Shown in pieces: positions 23,828 through 33,965 of a stretch of DNA of 64,000 bases. A model generated the notes under the pieces. The model was not told where the DNA came from. It did not search any database and worked only from the letters and a program-made list of their open reading frames with translations. The stretch is taken from NCBI GenBank assembly GCA_023512835.1, contig CM042092.1:2319293-2383292 (forward strand), given 5' to 3'. Source of the DNA: Taxillus chinensis (Eukaryota; Streptophyta; Magnoliopsida; Santalales; Loranthaceae). Position 1 is the stretch's first letter. Each line of letters begins with the position of its first letter. The position numbers and the translations under genes are program-made.

Positions 23828-24690
23828 ATGAGAATCTGTCTACTTTTCAGGATGCTATAAATAGTCCTGAAAGAGATAGATGGATGGAAGCTATGGTGGA
23901 AGAGATGGAATCCTTAAAGAAGAATGAGACTTGGGAGTTGATAGAACTTCCTAAAGGAGAAAAAATTATCGGATGCAAATGGGTATACAAGAAGAAGGAG
24001 GCTGTAGCAGAAAAAGAAAGGGAAATATTCAAGGCCTGGTTAGTAGCAAAGGGGTACACACAACAGAAAGGTATTGATTATGATGAGGTATTTCCTCCCG
24101 TGGTAAGACATACTTCAATTAGAATTATCTTGGCATTGGTGGCTAGCTATGACTTGGAATTGGAGCAGCTGGATGTGAAAACAGCCTTCTTCCATGGTGA
24201 TTTGGAGGAAGTGATATACATGGAGCAGCCAGAGGGGTTCAAGTAGCCAGAGACTGAACACCTAGTTTGTAGATTGAAAAAATCACTATATGGTTTGAAG
24301 CAGTCTCCAAGACAGTGGTGCAAAAGATTTGACTCATTCATGATCAAAATTGGCTTCACACGATGTGAGTATGATTGTTGTGTTTATGTGAAGAGGCTTT
24401 ATGACTGTGCCTATATTTATCTACTACTCTATGTGGATGATATGCTTATTGCTACAAAGAGAAAAGAGGAAATCAACAAAATAAAAGCTTTGTTGAGCAA
24501 GGAATTTGACATGAAGGATCTGGGTATTGCAAGGAAAATACTTGGAATGGAAATTTGCAAAGACAGAACAGCTGGTAAGTTGTGGTTGTCTCAGAAGGAT
24601 TATGTGGGCAAATTGTTGGAGCAGTTTAGTATGATTAATGCTAAACAGGTCAGCACTTCATTAGCAACACATTTCAGGTTGTCAAAGTTA
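23828..24690 (+). pseudogene. copia reverse transcriptase remnant
   Basis: The reading contains 'WMEAMVEEMESLKKNETWEL', 'GCKWVYKKK', 'VAKGYTQQKGIDYDEVFPPV', 'LEQLDVKTAFFHGDLEE' and, after a TAG near 24,244, 'KKSLYGLKQSPRQWCKRFD' and the catalytic 'LLLYVDDMLIA' box. Codon choice and conserved residues are good, so this part is much younger than the other retroelement remains here. The TAG stop and the solo LTR upstream make it dead. Confidence 0.85.
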
Positions 24691-24720
24691 CAATGCCCAA
24701 CTAGGACTGCCCCCTCCCTC

Positions 24721-24812
24721 TGTTGGGCCGGAGGCCTAGGAGGTTTGGGGGGTGTGGGGGGCTCCGCCCCCGCGGTACGGACCTGTGATGACTTGAGGAA
24801 TTAATAGGATGG

Positions 24813-24846
<34 letters not shown>

Positions 24847-24990
24847 TTATTGATGTAAACCCTAGTGAATGTAACATTTAAGAGAATAATAACAACAGAA
24901 ACGCCCCCACTCCCGTGGACGTACCTAGTCTTGGGGAATCACGTAAATCTTGTGTCTTTGCGTAATTGTGTGTGTGTGTGGCGTCGATCT
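24721..24990 (+). repeat. copia LTR fragment with (TA)n tract
   Basis: A TGTTGGGCCGGAGG start is followed by a G-rich/C-rich hairpin-prone stretch (24,745-24,775). A (TA)n run lies at 24,814-24,844. Then comes an R-U5-like segment with 'ACCCTAGTGAATGTAACA', 'CCCGTGGACGTACC' and 'CACGTAAATCTTGTGTCTTT', a common ending of plant copia LTRs. The terminal CA was not fixed precisely. Confidence 0.6.
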
Positions 24991-26064
24991 TCTTTTCAAA
25001 TTCAAAGATGGACGCCTTGATGGGTGGGTGGGTGAGCGTGTAAGAAAAATCCAAAAAACTATTTACCCAAGTGGGTGTGTGGGTATGTGAGAAAAAATAA
25101 AATAATGAGAGAATTAATGAGAAAAGAAATATAAATGAAGAAGAAGAAGAAAACGATGGATGCCTGGATGAGGAACAAGATTGATGACGAAATACACCGA
25201 CTATGAGAGTTGTAATTAAAGAGAATCGTAATTGAAGACATCCGAAACAAACTGATCGATCGTAATAGTTATTTTGAGGTGTGATTTAAAGAGTAAGTTC
25301 AAATAGTTAATTTCATATATTAGGATAGTATCATGTAGGTAGAGAATTAAAAACATTTTAACTTCTTCCTTTTTAAAATATTATATTATATTATTTTTAT
25401 TCTCATCTTCATTAACTTTTACATATGTTAACAAAAAGAAAAAAAATTAAAATAAAATTAAAATATATCATTTTAATAAAAGAAAATATAAAATAAATAA
25501 TAAACTTAAAATTAAAGTTATCATCTTCAACAACTAAAATATTCCCTGCACGGAGATAAAATAAAAAACAAGATCATCAGAGATGTTCATGTACAAATAT
25601 TAATATATTTTGGCCAAGCCAACACACATTCACACCTACTTGCATGAAGTCAACTTTATTTAAAAAAAAAACAATAATTTAGGAAAGAAAAAACAAACAA
25701 AGAAAAAAGCCACTTTCGAATTAGTGTTGCCCTCTGGCGGTTGGAACCCGCGGCTTCCGGCCTACCGCCAACCTAATTTAGTAGTAACTCAGTCCACAAG
25801 TTAACGTGCCAATCAATATGAAATATCCCTGATCATAAAAAATATTAATAATAATAAAAATAAATAAATAATTAGAGACACAATTATTTTAAAAGAGACC
25901 ATCTTATGGGCAATTCGAGCAACACGCATTAAGTGATCAACAAATCCGTATAAACTAAAAATATAGTATATGGCGCACCACCTGTATATCCAAAAAAAAA
26001 AAAAAAAAACAAGAGTAATGACAATTCCGTGATGTTTTATTAGTTTCCGATGTCAAGAAAGCCT
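24991..26064. other. intergenic DNA 3' of the DNase I-like gene
   Basis: AT-rich sequence with a possible MITE piece near 25,330-25,600. A short GC-rich patch at 25,725-25,785 contains GGAACCCGC, a B-box-like complement, but no foldable tRNA. A 3' processing signal for the minus-strand gene (AATAAA on the minus strand) lies at 26,036-26,041, only 24 bases past its stop codon. No gene is seen. Confidence 0.45.
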
Positions 26065-27815
26065 TCAGTGACGAACGGATCTTTGGACGTCCACCCTAAC
26101 AACGTGATGATCGGAAGTGCCCTTTGACGAGATCACAGCGTACGATCCTGGAACAAACTTGTACGGCGAATCTGCCGTCGCCATTATGTAATCCACCCTT
26201 GTCCCGTGTTTGCATGTCCCCTGCACATCTGCCACTCAACCCATTTTTACCATTTCAATAATCATAATAATACGAAACAAGGGAGGGGGCAGTCCTAGTT
26301 GGGGGTGACATACTTTGTCCTTTAGGAACGATGACCACTGGATCTTCCAACTCTCCTGCAGCAGCAGAGTAGTCGCCAGCATCTACATGCCCTTTTTCCT
26401 TCAGGAACCTCATCACTTGAGCTTTCGGTGCTGGCTTCCCCATCTTCTCGTAGTACTTTAAAACACATAGTTAGGTATCATTAGTTCATCACCCAGTATC
26501 AGAAACTTTGCTGCCTCATTCTACTGCAGCACATGCATACATTCGGTATCACTACTGCACTGGTGTGTTGATTCATTAACTGCTATTTTGTACCTGGGCA
26601 ATCTGGCTCCATCTCTCTGGTGAGTAATCGGATGCGTTGTGAGAATTAAGCCCCCCTGCCAGGATATTGGGGCAGTCCGAGGCCTGGATTATTGCATGAA
26701 CTTGCTTCATTCTCCAATTCTCGTCCAGATGGTCCAGTTGGGTGCAGTGGAACTCCATTTCTCCTGTCAACGGCACATCAATTGTTGCCTTCAGTAAATT
26801 CCTGCATCCGCCAATATGCAACACAATCAAAACACGTCCAAAGTTTCGTTTTACGTATTGCAGTAAGGAGCCAATTGTCAGCAGACGAAGAGGTAAATAG
26901 GAAATGTTTTTACCTGAAATCTTCATCATCAACGATCTTATCAACTTTCCACCTCTTGATTGGCCATTTTGACAGGATGGCATTACCAAACTCAGGCGCC
27001 CAGCTCTCTGCAAACACGTAATTCATGCCTAGACCAGCAGCCAGGTCGGAAAGTGGTCTCATACCGTTCTCTTCATCTGCCTTCACATCCTGCAGAGCCA
27101 AAACGTCGGCCCCAACCTCATCAAGGAGTTCCAAGATGCTTCCACTGCTGTTTATTGTCCAGCCCTGATGCTGGAAACTGCTCCAGAAAGGCATGGTGGC
27201 GGCACTGCAAGGGAAGCAGAGAGGGGACCTCACTGCTGCCGGGTAGCTTCTGTGTTCTCTGTTAGTGGTCATCTTCTTGCTTGATGATGTTCCCTCTCTT
27301 TGTTCTTCTTCATCGGGCGTGTTGTTAGGAGACAATGACACCTCCTTATCAGGGAGACGAATTAAAACCTTCCGTTCCGAGTCTGCAATGGCATCCCTCT
27401 TCGTGTTAGAGATACGCAATGGAGAGAGCATGCTTTTGGGAACATAGTCATTCAGATTTACAGTATCCATCCCAATACCGATGCTAGCAGGAGTCATGAA
27501 CTGGAAGAGATCTATGTCACGAGGCTCTGGGACTGCAGGTGCGAGGGAGAACATAGCAGCGTTGAAGGTGGCGATCCGAATCGGTTTCTGTGAATTTGAG
27601 AAACCTGCCTGCCTAGCTACTTTTGAAATTGAGCAGCTTGACGGCCTAGCTACGTTTTTCTGGTTCACTGCTACTCTTCTGGGATGAACTTTTGACTTCA
27701 GCGTTTTAAATCTCCTCACAATGACAGTTGCTCTCCGCCTTGAGCGCCGCCAAACCAGTCGCCATATTCTGGAGCAGAATGGCTGGAATTTTCTGCTAAG
27801 AGTGTTTATAAGCAT
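26065..27815 (-). CDS. DNase I-like (endonuclease/exonuclease/phosphatase fold) protein, 471 aa
   Basis: Exons on the minus strand are 27,815-26,914, 26,801-26,594, 26,455-26,314 and 26,228-26,065. All introns are GT-AG and the phases agree. The N-terminus is very basic (residues 9-50, many Arg), which suggests binding to nucleic acid or an organelle/nuclear signal. The EEP fold then follows: 'IRIATFNAAMF' (Asn85), 'VLALQDVKADEE' (241-249), 'GNAILSKWPI' (277 on), 'LAGGLNSHNASDY' (348-360), 'GTRVDYI' (426-432) and 'TSDHHVV' (455-461). An insertion rich in Ser/Lys (about 125-190) separates the first two motifs. Compared with standard EEP nucleases, the metal-binding Glu of 'QE' is Asp243 and the 'GD' of GDxN is Gly350-Gly351. 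Catalysis is therefore uncertain. It matches an uncharacterised plant DNase I-like family. Confidence 0.85.
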
Positions 27816-27931
27816 TTGTAAAAGAGCACGAAATTTCTTGTTATCACAGATTCTTTGATTATTGGAGGCTCTGCTACACTACTTAACAAGGTTGCCTGAA
27901 ATGAACAAGAATTAGAGTTATATTGGAGCTT

Positions 27932-27967
27932 TGTGTGTGTGCGCGCGCGCGCGCGTGAGAGAGAGAG
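27932..27967. repeat. alternating purine-pyrimidine tract (GT)n(GC)n then (GA)n
   Basis: Tandem GT runs into eight GC units and then GA, about 120 bases upstream of the DNase I-like start codon. A GC alternation of this length is a classic Z-DNA-prone sequence and is unusual in AT-rich plant DNA. Confidence 0.8.
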
Positions 27968-28661
27968 GGGGGTTGGTTTGGTGGGGGCTGTTGGTTAACA
28001 GGACAAAAGAGGATGCAACTACTCCAAGGGTTGAGGTTGACCATAGAGCAATGAGGCAAGGGGGGCAAACAAGCAAACCAAAACTACACCAACTTCTGCT
28101 AACACAGACCGGAGCGGTCTTTTCAGGACTTCCAGCGACAACCCATTATATAATTATCACATTAGTAATAACAAACAAAGACTTTCTTTAGTTTTTAACG
28201 CCATCAACCTGTACTCCATGCATGATTTCGCACACATTGGGGGAAGAAAATTAAGTGATGAAGGTAAGATTCACTTGTTCCCTTAATCACTTGCGAAAAC
28301 AGGGAACATCAACTACACCAATTTGGCTGAACAAGTTTTGGGGAAACAGTAAAGGAGTAAAATACAATTCACTATAGATTCCTTTCAATAATTTTATGAG
28401 AAAATTATGATCCCTGTTAATATCCAACAAGTGCTCTTTAATCCAACAAGTGCTCTTTAGAATAAGCGCAAAATCGTTAGGATTATGAAATGCCAATGGC
28501 AATGAAATTGAAACGAGATTCTCATTGGGACAACCACACTGGATTCCTGGAAGGCTGGAATAAATATCTTGTTTGCTGATTGCTCAGGATCAAAATCACC
28601 GACAATACCAGAGATGCCCAAGACCAAGAGTCCTTTTCAGTCTTCATCCTCTAAAATATAA

Positions 28662-30257
28662 TCATTCCTCAAACAATGTATCAAGAAGGTTTGAAGGGGA
28701 GTCCTCATTTCTGCTCCCATCAAAAAATCCATGCACTGCATTTTCCCTTTTAATTTTCCTCTCCTCAATGAGAGAATCAGTGTCTTCAGGGCAGCGACTA
28801 TGGCCATACTGTTTCTGAGGCCTTTCAGCCAGCTGAAACTTATTCCCAGTTCGGCTTCTCTCATCAAAACCAGCCCAAACTGGGGGACAAAAAAAACTAC
28901 GTAAGAATAGAAAAAAAAAATGCAGCTGACGGTACAAAAAAAATTTATGTACAAAAATATTGTTTGAACCAACCCAATTAAAATTTGATGGAATCGGAAT
29001 AGAAAGAAAGCCATTGGACTCTAGAATAGAATAGGTCAGCAGTAGGTGGGTTTTGTACAATTACCACAATATGAATAGATGGAAAGCAGGAGCAGAAATG
29101 TTGGGCGGTCAAGACTAAAATAACAAAAACTTAAAAACAATTCTAGTTACTCTAAATCATCAAAAAAAAAAAAAATGCTTCAGTGATCAACACAGATAGA
29201 TACCAAGATTCTTGCAATCTTTAGACTGAAATTTTATAAATGGAGTGATTGACATCTAAACCCCGGGCCATTAAAACGGTCTACTTAAACATGCGTCTTC
29301 TTCTACTAGCCATATCACGCACACTATTTTAGAATGGGGTGATTGGTCTCCTGAAATCACTTGAACAAAAAAAAGCTCAAAACATTCTTCTAAGAGTCAT
29401 CTTCACTGCGTTTTGATCCGATTGCAGCATATTAATCCTTTCTCAAAACTCTCCAAATAGCAAATTAATTAACACACAAAATAATTATCCTCCAAGCCAT
29501 TGCCCGAAATTACCTGCAAAATGGTGGAGAACGATAGAAGCAGCCACGGTAACATTGAGCGAAGCAGTGCCACCCCCGTATTGGGGTATATAAACAAAGA
29601 AGTCACATATCTCACATTCCTTAACCGAAAGGCCCGTTCCCTATAAATTACAAAATTTCACTCGTGTCGTCAAAAGCACATCATTTGGTTTCATCGATTC
29701 ATGGAACAACTAACTAATTTGAACCCGACAACATAACGAAATTGAGGGTTTTCAACACTGAACAACAATACAAGAAAAAAGAAAAGAAAAAGGAAAAAGA
29801 AAAAGAGAGATTGAATAAATGATTGAAGCACCTCGTTGCCGAGGAGGAAAGCAGTGCTCTTGTTGAAAGGTTGATGATTGACAGCGACGGCACCGTCGGT
29901 GATTTCGACTCCGCAGATGTCGCAGCCCTTGTCCTGAAACAAGGCGAGATTGGATTATACATAAAACTGAGGAATTCAATTACGGGTGTGCTGTTTGGAA
30001 ACCCTAATCGGTGTTGGAGTTGGTGTAGTAGGTGTAGGGAATACCTTGAGGAAGAGACGGGCGTCGAGGAGGGAGTGGAAGTGGCGGAAGCGGAGGTGGG
30101 AGGCGGAGCCGTGGCTGCCGAAGGCGTTGAAGTCGCGGCGGCCGACGAGGATGAGCTCCGACACGCCGAACGCGGTGGCGCTGCGAGCTAGGGTTCCAAC
30201 GTTGTGCCTCTTCGCTATGTTGTGCACCACCACGTAGCTCTCCACCGCCGCCGCCAT
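28662..30257 (-). CDS. SpoU/TrmH-family RNA 2'-O-methyltransferase, 219 aa
   Basis: Minus-strand exons are 30,257-30,045, 29,933-29,832, 29,640-29,514 and 28,879-28,662. All junctions are GT-AG and in frame. SPOUT knot motifs are complete: motif 1 'NIAKRHNVGTLARSATAFG' (Asn13, Asn19, Arg25), motif 2 'LLGNEGTGLS' (101-110), and motif 3 'IPQYGGGTASLNVTVAAS' (123-140, Asn134). These residues form the AdoMet-binding trefoil knot, and Arg25 is the usual catalytic base helper. The RNA substrate, tRNA or rRNA, cannot be told. The C-terminus (about 150-219) is acidic and variable. The start codon follows a (GA)n leader in good context (A at -3, G at +4). The frame stays open for another 39 codons upstream, so a longer N-terminus is possible. 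The chosen start lies just before the conserved knot. Confidence 0.88.
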
Positions 30258-31484
30258 CTCTCTCTCTCTCTCGCCGCTCTTCACACAAACGCATAAGACA
30301 GCGCAGCAGCGACTGTTGTTCATGTGTTCCCACTTCCCATCGCTTAGAAATAAAATAAATTTTAAGAAAAGCAACCCGGACTTGATCTCTGAATGCAGTC
30401 GATTCCGGCGGTGACAAATAAACTCTTTTAACGTTATTGATTCAAATGTGCTAGGCAGCTTTGATAGTCTTTAAAAAGCATGTGTACTACACATTTAGTT
30501 TTATAGTGTTAGTCAGGTTTGTGTCTCAAGCAAGATTGCCTGTAGGTATCATGTATGAAATATCAAGCATGTTGTCTCTAATCTATTTATATATACCATA
30601 CAAGTAGGGTTTTACTTGTTACTCAACCTTTAGCCAGATCCATTACCATATCAGAATATATATAGTGTTTAGTGTTTAGTGTTTCAAACCATAAATAAAG
30701 CAACTCATATCTTAAAACAAAAGTTAAATAATATTCAAACCAAAATGAATAATTACTCATATTTTATATAAGAATTATGTGGTGTTCAAATCAAAGTGTA
30801 AAATCATTCATATTCCAATAATCAATATCAAAAATAAAAAGATAGACGAAAGAGTCTTAGAATAAAACAAAGTTTTAAAAGTGTACGTCTTGAGCTAGTT
30901 TATAAACTGAAGGGGTGGCATTTGATTGTGGTGAACAAACTAGTCAATAAAAATTTTTAAATCCTTTTTTAATGACATTCTATCTCTTTCAAAGTTTATC
31001 TATGCATGAAATAAAGTAAAGAAGGAATGCAAAAGATAAAACATGTATAGTATTAACGAGTGTTGTAAAAATTACAATGATTGTGTTTTACTATTTCACA
31101 ATAAAATTATATTATAAAAATAACAAAACACCATAATACATAATTATGTGTTATATTTATTTAACTCCTAAATAAATATATAAACATACATTATAAATCT
31201 AGCTAGTTCCATAAAATAACTTAAAATTTTTCTTAAAATAAATCCATTACTTCATTTAAGAATACACAATAAGAGTTAGTAACATACTTTTTCTATTTTA
31301 ACATTGTAAAACTATGTTTTGATGGTTATTTTATTTTGAATATTTTTTGACTTTTTTCGGGCTTGCTTGATGGGTATTTTTCGCATTATATGGATATAAT
31401 ATTGTATATATTTTTAACTAGGTGAACTAAATATATTAGTGTGCTATTTGATGAAATGTTACTCGTGCATTTTTTTTTCCTAAC
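30258..31484. other. promoter of the SpoU gene and AT-rich intergenic DNA
   Basis: A CT-rich tract (30,260-30,273) adjoins the start codon. The rest is AT-rich, with no ORF that I can match. Confidence 0.45.
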
Positions 31485-31955
31485 AATATATAAAAGCATT
31501 TTTTCCGGTGTTAAATTATATATCGGCATTTTTTTCCGGAATTTCTAATGACAGTATTTATGTCATATCTATTCCAGTGTCTTGTTCGCCGACCGAAATA
31601 CAGTCTATCTCGATGCTTTATTCACGTTAGCACAACATAGGTCTATGTTGGCATTTTTTATTGTTGGTGTAAATGTGTTCTATGTTGGCATTTTTTTTTA
31701 TCCCCGGTATAGGTCCTATACCATGCCAGCATTTTTCGATCACCGGTGTAGGTGAATGTATATCGACATCAGCAGAACACCGGCATAGGTTCTATTTTAT
31801 ACCGACAAAATGTAAAAATTGACATAGATCTATCGCGACACTTTTATATCAACATTCACCCAAAATGTCAGGAATGATCTATGCCAACGTTTGTATATGT
31901 TACATCAAAATGTTTGTATATGTTTGTAAAAGTTGATATTTTGTAATGACATGTC
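31485..31955. mobile_element. CACTA-like subterminal repeat block
   Basis: Many degenerate copies of a motif like 'ctatgttggcattttt' or 'ggtataggtc' occur in both orientations (31,490-31,920). This pattern is typical of the subterminal regions of plant CACTA (EnSpm) elements. The right edge reads ATTTTGTAATG near 31,945, one base from the TTTTGTAGTG expected of a CACTA terminus. No transposase and no opposite end were found, so this is a fragment or a decayed non-autonomous copy. Confidence 0.45.
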
Positions 31956-32269
31956 CATGAATTAGTAATAGACAGTGCCTACAAGACGCAAATAATTCTA
32001 AAAAAAATTCAATTTTCACCTTTATATCAACAATTTAATTAAAAACGTATGTCATGAGCTCCCTGGCGCATTTGGGTAATATATAGAACTATTAGTATTT
32101 TTGGCACAAAAATGACGTTGATTAATTTTTAGCTCAACTAAAAAATAATGTACTTCAATAGAAGAAATCATTTTTTAAAATTTTCGGGAAACATATAATT
32201 TATTTTCGCATTTCAATGGTTTTATGAAAAACATAATTATTTAACTTTTTAATTCACGACCAATTCTTA

Positions 32270-32590
32270 GAGCATCTTTATCTCTAATGTGAAAAGATTT
32301 TATACGTACAAAGTCGTTTTGTAATTTCAATTTCAAACTTTATTATTTTATTTTATTTTATTTATTAAAATAATTTAATTTAATTTATATTTTTATTTTT
32401 TTTCTCTCCTTATAACACTTAAGTAAGAAAAAATAATATAATATTAATTGAAGAATGAATAGTAACTTATTAAAAATAAAAAAATTCTTCAAGAATAGAG
32501 AGGGAATAAAGAATGAGTTGAAGCCCTTTTCTGAGATTTAATTTTCTATTTATGAAAATAAAGAATCGGTTGAAATTACTCTTAACAAAT
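32270..32590. mobile_element. Tourist-like MITE
   Basis: It begins TTAGAGCATCTTTATCTC and ends in sequence resembling the complement (GGTTGAAATTACTCTTAAC). The interior is AT-rich with no ORF. The terminal motif matches the better-defined MITE at 57,427-57,865. Confidence 0.5.
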
Positions 32591-33296
32591 AAATGTTGAA
32601 TGATTAACATTACAATGTATAACTGGAAAAAAAGGTAAATAAATTCTTAGGATTGTTAGTGAGTCAAGCTACTCGACTTTGATATGGGATTGACTTAAAA
32701 ACAAATTCGGATCACCAATTGTTTTAGATGAGTTTGAGCCCAAGCCTAACAGTATAGTAACACCTCTTTAAATTCATACTCAGTATTTTAATAAACTCTT
32801 TTTTGTCCCAATTTAGCTTAGTTGAAAATCACAATTTAATGTATTTTTGTAATGCCTTAGGGTCCTATTAATATAATAAATTAATAATTATATAAACTTA
32901 CATTGACATTGAATGTTTTTAGTAAAAATACAATAAATAATACTTAATTATTAGAAAACAACAAACATATTGAAGCAATTCTAATAATAATATGTATTTT
33001 TTCTCCACTTATGGAGATTTCTTTAGATGTGAAAATGAATTTTTTGCTATTAACTCTAACAATCATCTCCATTTTAACTTTATTTGTATTAAAATAATAA
33101 AAATAATAAAATAATTAATGAGAAAAGAGAGAGAAGGGAGGAGAGAGAAAAAAAATATAATACTATATAATAATGACTCTTATTTTTTAGAGTCACTATA
33201 ATAAAATTCATTTATAGAAAATGAGACAGAAAGCTTATTGAAATGAAATTTTTAAGTTTGATTCTTATTCGAAGAGAATAAAGAGTCTCGTAGTTA

Positions 33297-33334
<38 letters not shown>

Positions 33335-33965
33335 AAGTATATGTTTTAGATTCATTCCATTAATATGATACACAAATTTTTCTAAGAAACGATATGTGAT
33401 CAAAATTTAATTTTAATCAATTACAAAAATATCTTTAAATTAATAAATATTAATTTATTTAATTAATATCTCTATAAAATAATAAAATATTGTGATCCCA
33501 ACCAAAAATATTAATTTTAATAGATTCTACTGTATTTGACTCATAAGCTTAATAAGCCCGAGCGCATGCCAAAGCTTGATGATTAAGTTGTTATATTGAT
33601 TAATTTTCTTATACTAATCTATTCATACCAATATTTTTACATTATCAATTTATTATTCTAATATATGATGTTAGATTGAATGATTTAATGTAAAATAAAA
33701 TATAAAACAATTTAAAAAAAAAATACTGCAGCCAGTAGTTGAACCTGGGACAGGTTTAACTAATTAGATGAAAAGCTGACCGGTGCGCTGCTGCAGCTGG
33801 CCGTTTATTTGCTTTACAAGTAAACGGTAAGAGGACTTGTGCCTTTCTCTATCGTTTAACTAAGCTGATTATTGTACTTATTTTTATGTACCTATTCACA
33901 AAGTAAGCCACAGACCAGGACTAAGCTTAGAATCATATTCTGCTCTGTGCTTAAGAAACCCTCCT
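32591..33965. other. intergenic DNA 3' of PPDK
   Basis: AT-rich, with a further possible MITE around 32,985-33,290 and a (TA)n microsatellite at 33,301-33,331. Around 33,728-33,810 a patch holds GTTGAACCTGGGAC, which on the minus strand reads like a weak tRNA B-box. The fold is not convincing. No gene is seen. Confidence 0.4.

Larger units (their letters stand above)
20626..24990 (+). mobile_element. truncated Ty1/copia retrotransposon interrupted by a solo LTR
   Basis: The 5' LTR, gag, protease and part of the zinc-finger region are absent: recognisable sequence starts in the pre-integrase/integrase region. Integrase sequence (20,640-21,600) and reverse transcriptase sequence (23,828-24,690) are parts of one polyprotein reading, separated by a 2.2 kb solo LTR at 21,610-23,827. 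RNase H is deleted between about 24,690 and the 3' LTR fragment at 24,721-24,990. The element is not functional. Confidence 0.8.

Noticed and set aside
23734..24246. 170-aa ORF starting inside the solo LTR and reading into reverse transcriptase
   Set aside because: Its first 31 residues are LTR sequence. The real protein reading begins after the insertion at 23,828.
25725..25785. GC-rich patch with GGAACCCGC, possible tRNA or small RNA gene
   Set aside because: No cloverleaf could be drawn, only a short imperfect hairpin. Evidence is too weak to list.
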